Positions 59,917-64,000 of a DNA stretch of 64,000 bases are shown here, one piece after another. This stretch comes from Alectoria sarmentosa (Eukaryota; Ascomycota; Lecanoromycetes; Lecanorales; Parmeliaceae): positions 1 through 64,000 of the forward strand of contig WOGZ01000062.1 of the NCBI GenBank assembly GCA_009733775.1, read 5' to 3'. A model generated the notes under the pieces. That model saw only the letters and a program-made list of their open reading frames with translations. It made no database searches and was not told the origin of the DNA. Position 1 is the stretch's first letter. Each line of letters starts with the position of its first letter. A program made the position numbers and the translations under genes.

Positions 59917-60851
59917 CTATTCTTTCTGCACATCCATCGTACTCCCAGAGCTTAAGACCTGAGGCTTGAGCGTGGCCGGTATGAGGACTCGACTCGCTTT
60001 CGCTGGTCCAGACCTCCCTTCATGGATATTCTTGTAATGGCTCTTGAGCTTGTCCTTGCGGGCGAAGCCGTTGTTGCCACTGTACTTGCACCACAGCACT
60101 GGGCACGGGTACCGAAACTTCTCGGAGCTGGTGCAATGCTTGACTGTATAGTGGCGTACGAGATCGGGCCAGCGTTTGCTGGTGAATGGACAAAGCTGCT
60201 CCACGCAGTGGAAAGTGGCATTGCCTGCTTTGTGGAAATGGCCTCTTTCGTGCAAGATGTGATCGCTGTGACCTTCGGTGAAGTAGTTGCAGCCTGGAAA
60301 CCGGCAAGACATGCCGTGGTCCGGCCAATCTTTGATGGCACCCACGAAGAGACATGCAGTGCAGGAACATTCATGGCCTGGCCCACCAGTCAGAGCATTA
60401 GGAGTGGCAGAGCCTACAGGGGCCTCTGGAAGTTTTTGGTCCATTCCTGGTCCTGGCATTGCCACACCGTCGTGAAGATCATTCTCATTGAGAGCAGCAT
60501 TGCAGTTCTTGGTCACAGTGGTGCATACACCGCGAGGAAACGAGGGGAGTGGATGACCATGACTTTCGCCATAAGATTCTGTAAGCGAGCTAGCGGGGTC
60601 AAAAAGTTTTGGTGGTAGCCCAATCGGCCAGTCATGTGACTCTGATAGCTTAGAGGAGGACCTTGACAGCAAGGCGCCCGTTTTATGTGATTGTGTATCT
60701 GGAGTGCTCCATTCGATGCTTTTCACGCCCTCTAGTCAGCCAGTAAAAAAAAAACCAACCCTATGTCGCCCTGATCGACATCATCAGACGGAAAGTTGAC
60801 GAAGGCCCCGAAATCGAGGTCATCAGTCCAATCAGGCATGTATTTGTCCAT
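59917..60851 (-). CDS. C2H2 zinc-finger protein, paralogue C
   Basis: Probable nuclear regulator. Exons: 60780-60851 and 59917-60729 (294 residues). Start choice: all three paralogues have CGAAATGGA at the start, which puts the start at 60851; an in-frame ATG at 60872 would add seven residues. The N-terminus is acidic (MDKYMPDWTDDLDFGAFVNF). The body has CSCTACLFVG, CRFPGCNYFTEGH with ILHERGHFH, TFHCVEQLCPFTSKRWPDLV with RHYTVKHC, and YPCPVLWCKYSGNNGFARKD with KLKSHYKNIHEG. The 50-nt intron (GTCGAT...TAGAG) contains T10 then ACTGGCTGAC. The middle region between exon 1 and the first cysteines is poorly conserved among the three. Confidence 0.83.
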
Positions 60852-61266
60852 TTCGAAGGTTGCAGGGGTCATAGTTGGTTCGCGGAAAGGGCGTTGATGA
60901 TGTGTTGGCAAATCACTCGGTTGCGACGAGGCTGAGAAATCGATAGGACGCGAGATGACTTGGCGGGGCTTGGCGTGCAGAAAGGTTGGGTCAAAAGGTG
61001 CGAAAAGAGCTGGGAGATGGCGTTGCTTATATGATTGTTCGGGGGAAAGCAGGACGCCCTGAACTGCGCGTACACTGGGTCTCGGTAATCCGTGACTTGC
61101 CCTGTTGGATGCTAGAGACTTTCCATTTTCAAGCGGCTGAAGCCTGATAGAGGCAATTCTAATGCAGCCTCTGGAGAACCCCCTCGGAACCTACGAGTAT
61201 CTTTAAAAGTAAAATAGGACTGTGCCAGCTGACAACAAATAAATTCCTTATCAATCTAAGATGCAG
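60852..61266. promoter_or_regulatory. Upstream region of C2H2 paralogue C
   Basis: On the minus strand shows ATATAAGCAACGCC (TATA-like), TTTCTGCACGCCAAGC and TTGCCAACACATCATCAACG before the start, in the same order as upstream of paralogue B. The far end is the 3' flank of the decayed transporter. Confidence 0.55.
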
Positions 61267-63185
61267 TCAACCCCGACAGCTTATTTCACCGCGAACCGAC
61301 TCCTCGCCCTCAACCTTGTCCTCCCCAAACAAGGCTCCCAGGTCGCTCCCATACATGCCACCGGAAACGCAGCCAGTAACCTGATCCTCTGTCCAATTAC
61401 CAAATCCAAATACAAGGGCCTTGCAAACAAGATAGCCCCTACTGCCATGGCAGATCTTGGGAAGCCATTGCTTGCCAAAAGACCAGCCGCGTACTACGAG
61501 TGGGTTAATGGTACGTAGAGGAAAATGCACTGCAGGATGATAAAGACGCAAAAGCCAAATGCCGATGCCGACAAGGCTGAAGATGCCGTGAGCGTGGCCG
61601 AATGCGGTCCCACCGAAAAGGAAGAGGCCGACTGGGGAGGAGAAACGGAGCGTACAAAGCTGGCAAAAAGCGTTATTCAGGAGAGCCAAAGTCATTGACT
61701 TTCCTTTTGGGTTCGAAGATGAAGTCCATACAGTGATGACAGTCAGGGCCGTGGCAACAGCGATAGATTCAAACGACAGGCCCATTTGTCCGAAACTGGA
61801 ACGATAGAGTCCGAAAGATACGAATGCGAAAACTTCGAAGATGGAGTAGAAGGTTCCGTAGACCAAGGAGATCGAGACTGCCGCAAACGTCATAGCTGGA
61901 TCTTGAATGAGAATATGCATCGGCTCCCATAAAGCGTCGTAGCAATCTTACAGACCGTTAATCTTGTTTGGTCAATCTCGCTTTGATTTCTCAGCAGTTG
62001 GTTACCAATTAATTATTCGAAGCTTTCGTGCCCGACGGAGTAAGATACTCGGCGTCGACGTCTCCGGCAAGCGGAAGAAAAGGAGTGGAATACCCGCCAC
62101 CCAAGGAATCTCCCACAGCGATCATCGCCAATGTCCGGCGGAATACTTGACCAGACACCAGCATTTCAGGGGCAGGGCTAGATATTGTAGCGGCAACGCA
62201 TAAGGTCAGGAGATACGGAAATTTAAGTAACGAGTACATGCCAACCATGCTCGCGCCTCCGATTGCGAGCCCCGGCTTTCCAAAACCGCCTTGAAGAAAT
62301 ACGAGGACCAGAAGACGCGGGTTCATGCAGTACACAGGATGACAACGATGGCAAAGGTCACGAGAGACTGTGGGATGCGGCCAATGATGGGCTACACATA
62401 CATCCGCCAGCCTTGGTCCCACCGTAAAGGTATTACAAGAAATGGGTCAATACAATCTCACTCATAGGAGACCACGAGAGTGGTCCTACGCCGTAGCCAA
62501 AAACATATTCCATCGCCCGGCTCCTTGCGTGTGAAATGTCTTAGCCTTGGAGCTGAGCCCATGAATTTTACACCCTGCCAGTCGATGGGATAGTTAGTGC
62601 GAGGCCTGGAGATGCTGCTGTGGGACCGACCCCACAGGCTCTCAACACTTCTGGTTCGGATGCTGTATAGATTACGGATGCGAAATAGACCGCAAGGATA
62701 TAGAAGCTACGAATCAAGTCAGTACAGGAGCTGATTCTCGGCAGATGGAAACTTGAAGGCATACCATATATGCATAGCGACAAATACTTTCTTCTTGCTC
62801 GACCAATTCTGTGTATCGGCAAGGTCTTCGCCGGAGTATGTATCTACCAAAGTAGTTCCAACTATGAAGACAGATAGTACAATAGTATGAGTCTGGTCCT
62901 TGATCAGATGAGAGTTGTGAAACACTTCTTCCAGATTCTGCAAGTCTTTGCCCCTCTGTCTTCTCACTAGTCCCAGGAGTAGGTGAAACTGCACCTCGTA
63001 AGCTATCCGCCTACGTAAGGGTTCAGAAACCTATCCGAGATAGGAAGCCCGGGTGGCAATTCGAAGTCCAAACGCTCTTTGGGGTATTGGAGTACCTTGT
63101 TGCCTGTTGACCGTCTATTAGGTTCAGGCCCCGCAGGTCCCGCCACAGGGCCAAATAAGGGTGTCTGGCTGTCAAGCGCAGACAC
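61267..63185 (-). pseudogene. Decayed MFS multidrug/polyamine-type transporter
   Basis: Pieces of a DHA1-type major facilitator appear in order on the minus strand but in different frames. An N-terminal piece (ERLDFELPPGLPISDRF) is at 63003-63185; DLADTQNWSSKKKVF around 62763-62830; YFASVIYTASEPEVLRACGV around 62620-62690; YVFGYGVGPLSWSPMSE around 62460-62510; LLVLVFLQGGFGKPGLAIGG and MYSLLKFPYLLTLC around 62200-62310; QDPAMTFAAVSISLVYGTFY and SFGQMGLSFESI up to 61920; and ASNGFPRSAMAVGAILFARP around 61425-61480. Some breaks may be introns, but others are not: near 61480-61560 the conserved frame has a TAG where the family has Gln, and a frameshift separates it from the preceding segment. GC content is normal, so decay does not look like strong RIP. 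Confidence 0.8.
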
Positions 63186-64000
63186 CCCTGGGCCTTGGTT
63201 CTTTAGGCGAGTGTTTACGATTCCTTAACACCATCGCACAATGTGCATAAGAACTACTCACGAAACCTTTCGCTCACGTTGAGGTCTGTATATCAGGTGA
63301 AGACCATTAGAGAATTGAGACGGTCACTTCTGAGCAGAAAGTCTTGGTATAGGCTTTATTCGAGGCTATGAGTCGAAATAATTTCTAAGATATCGTCTAG
63401 GTTTCTAGCAGACACATTTGCCCATGGAGCCGAGTGGAGGAGGTTAGCAGCAGGACTGTAAGCGCCTAGTACGGCTCTCTAAAGAAAGGAAAGATTGTAC
63501 GGTGGAGTCAAGTACAAGAAAGGGATAGACTCCGATGTACGTCAAAATGCAACAGGGAAAAGGCATATTGTTTCCTTTTCGAGAATTGATCGCGTCAGCA
63601 TCGCGTTGAGAGATGATTTCAAAGGTTTAACGACTGTTGAGAGAATCGAAGAAGGACTGTCGGCTGGATGAATATTCCACTTCTGAAGTAAAGGGAGAGA
63701 GGCAACCTCGGACGGAGTTCTTGCGGAGACTTGTACACAAGTGGGCTAGACTCCGCAAGAAATGGATTACAAATTACAGCTTCTCTCCGCAAACAAGAAG
63801 AAAGGACAACTCGATGAGATTACAACCTTTCCGAACTTTTGCCATCCAAGTCATCTACGGTTGTAGTCATGTCGATGATACTGGCACCGCCTTCCCATCG
63901 CAGATCCTGCCTCACTTGCGCCACTGCGAAACGGCGTTGTGATCTGCGATTGCCGCAATGCTCTCGGTGCTTGAGCAGAGCCACTCACTGCTCGTATGCT
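63186..64000. other. Intergenic at window end
   Basis: Upstream of the decayed transporter. One open frame (63637-63942) has no recognisable features. A gene may begin beyond the window. Confidence 0.5.

Overview
The window looks like nuclear chromosome from a filamentous ascomycete (Pezizomycotina, probably a dothideomycete). The evidence is intron-bearing genes with GT...AG ends and CTRAY branch points, fungal families (HET-domain, Zn(II)2Cys6, GH55, FRE-type ferric reductases), sharp AT-rich islands of the kind left by repeat-induced point mutation (RIP), and a family of look-alike introns resembling the introner-like elements described in Dothideomycetes. The class assignment is inference.

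Layout. 1-5190 is an extremely AT-rich, gene-free island. 5.4-9.5 kb holds the spliceosomal SF3b subunit gene (rse1/SF3B3). 10.8-12.9 kb holds a J-domain protein with a C-terminal cysteine cluster; its inverted paralogue lies at 20.7-22.5 kb. Between them are a hydantoinase/dihydropyrimidinase and a secreted GH31 alpha-glucosidase. 23-25.2 kb holds a GT8-type glycosyltransferase and a 704-bp element with 31-bp terminal inverted repeats and an AT-rich interior. 25.9-27.9 kb is a HET-domain gene, followed by about 2.8 kb of gene-poor DNA. 30.7-34.8 kb has a molybdenum-cofactor sulfite-oxidase-like enzyme convergent with a nitrilase. 35.5-39.4 kb has a C2H2 protein and a Zn(II)2Cys6 regulator; 39.9-40.5 kb is LSM7. 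40.9-50.3 kb holds two ferric-reductase-like flavocytochromes around a large fungal-specific protein (possibly DUF8004). 51.7-53.4 kb is a PLP aminotransferase, 55.2-57.7 kb a secreted GH55 beta-1,3-glucanase, 58.3-60.9 kb two more C2H2 paralogues in tandem, and 61.3-63.2 kb a decayed MFS transporter.

How it fits together. I see no biosynthetic cluster or operon-like unit. The two recognisable core RNA genes (rse1 and LSM7) both act in splicing but are not adjacent. What stands out is duplication and repeat activity: three C2H2 paralogues sharing a tiny poly-T intron and a 5' leader motif, two J-domain paralogues, two reductases, and introns in two size classes. Ordinary introns are mostly about 50-70 nt. 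A second class of about 142-159 nt shares a 3' block around GCTGACTCCGAAATG, and in the best copies has complementary ends; this is the strongest candidate for an unusual system here.

Exon boundaries were inferred by eye from splice motifs, reading frame and family conservation. Each complete multi-exon model sums to a whole number of codons.
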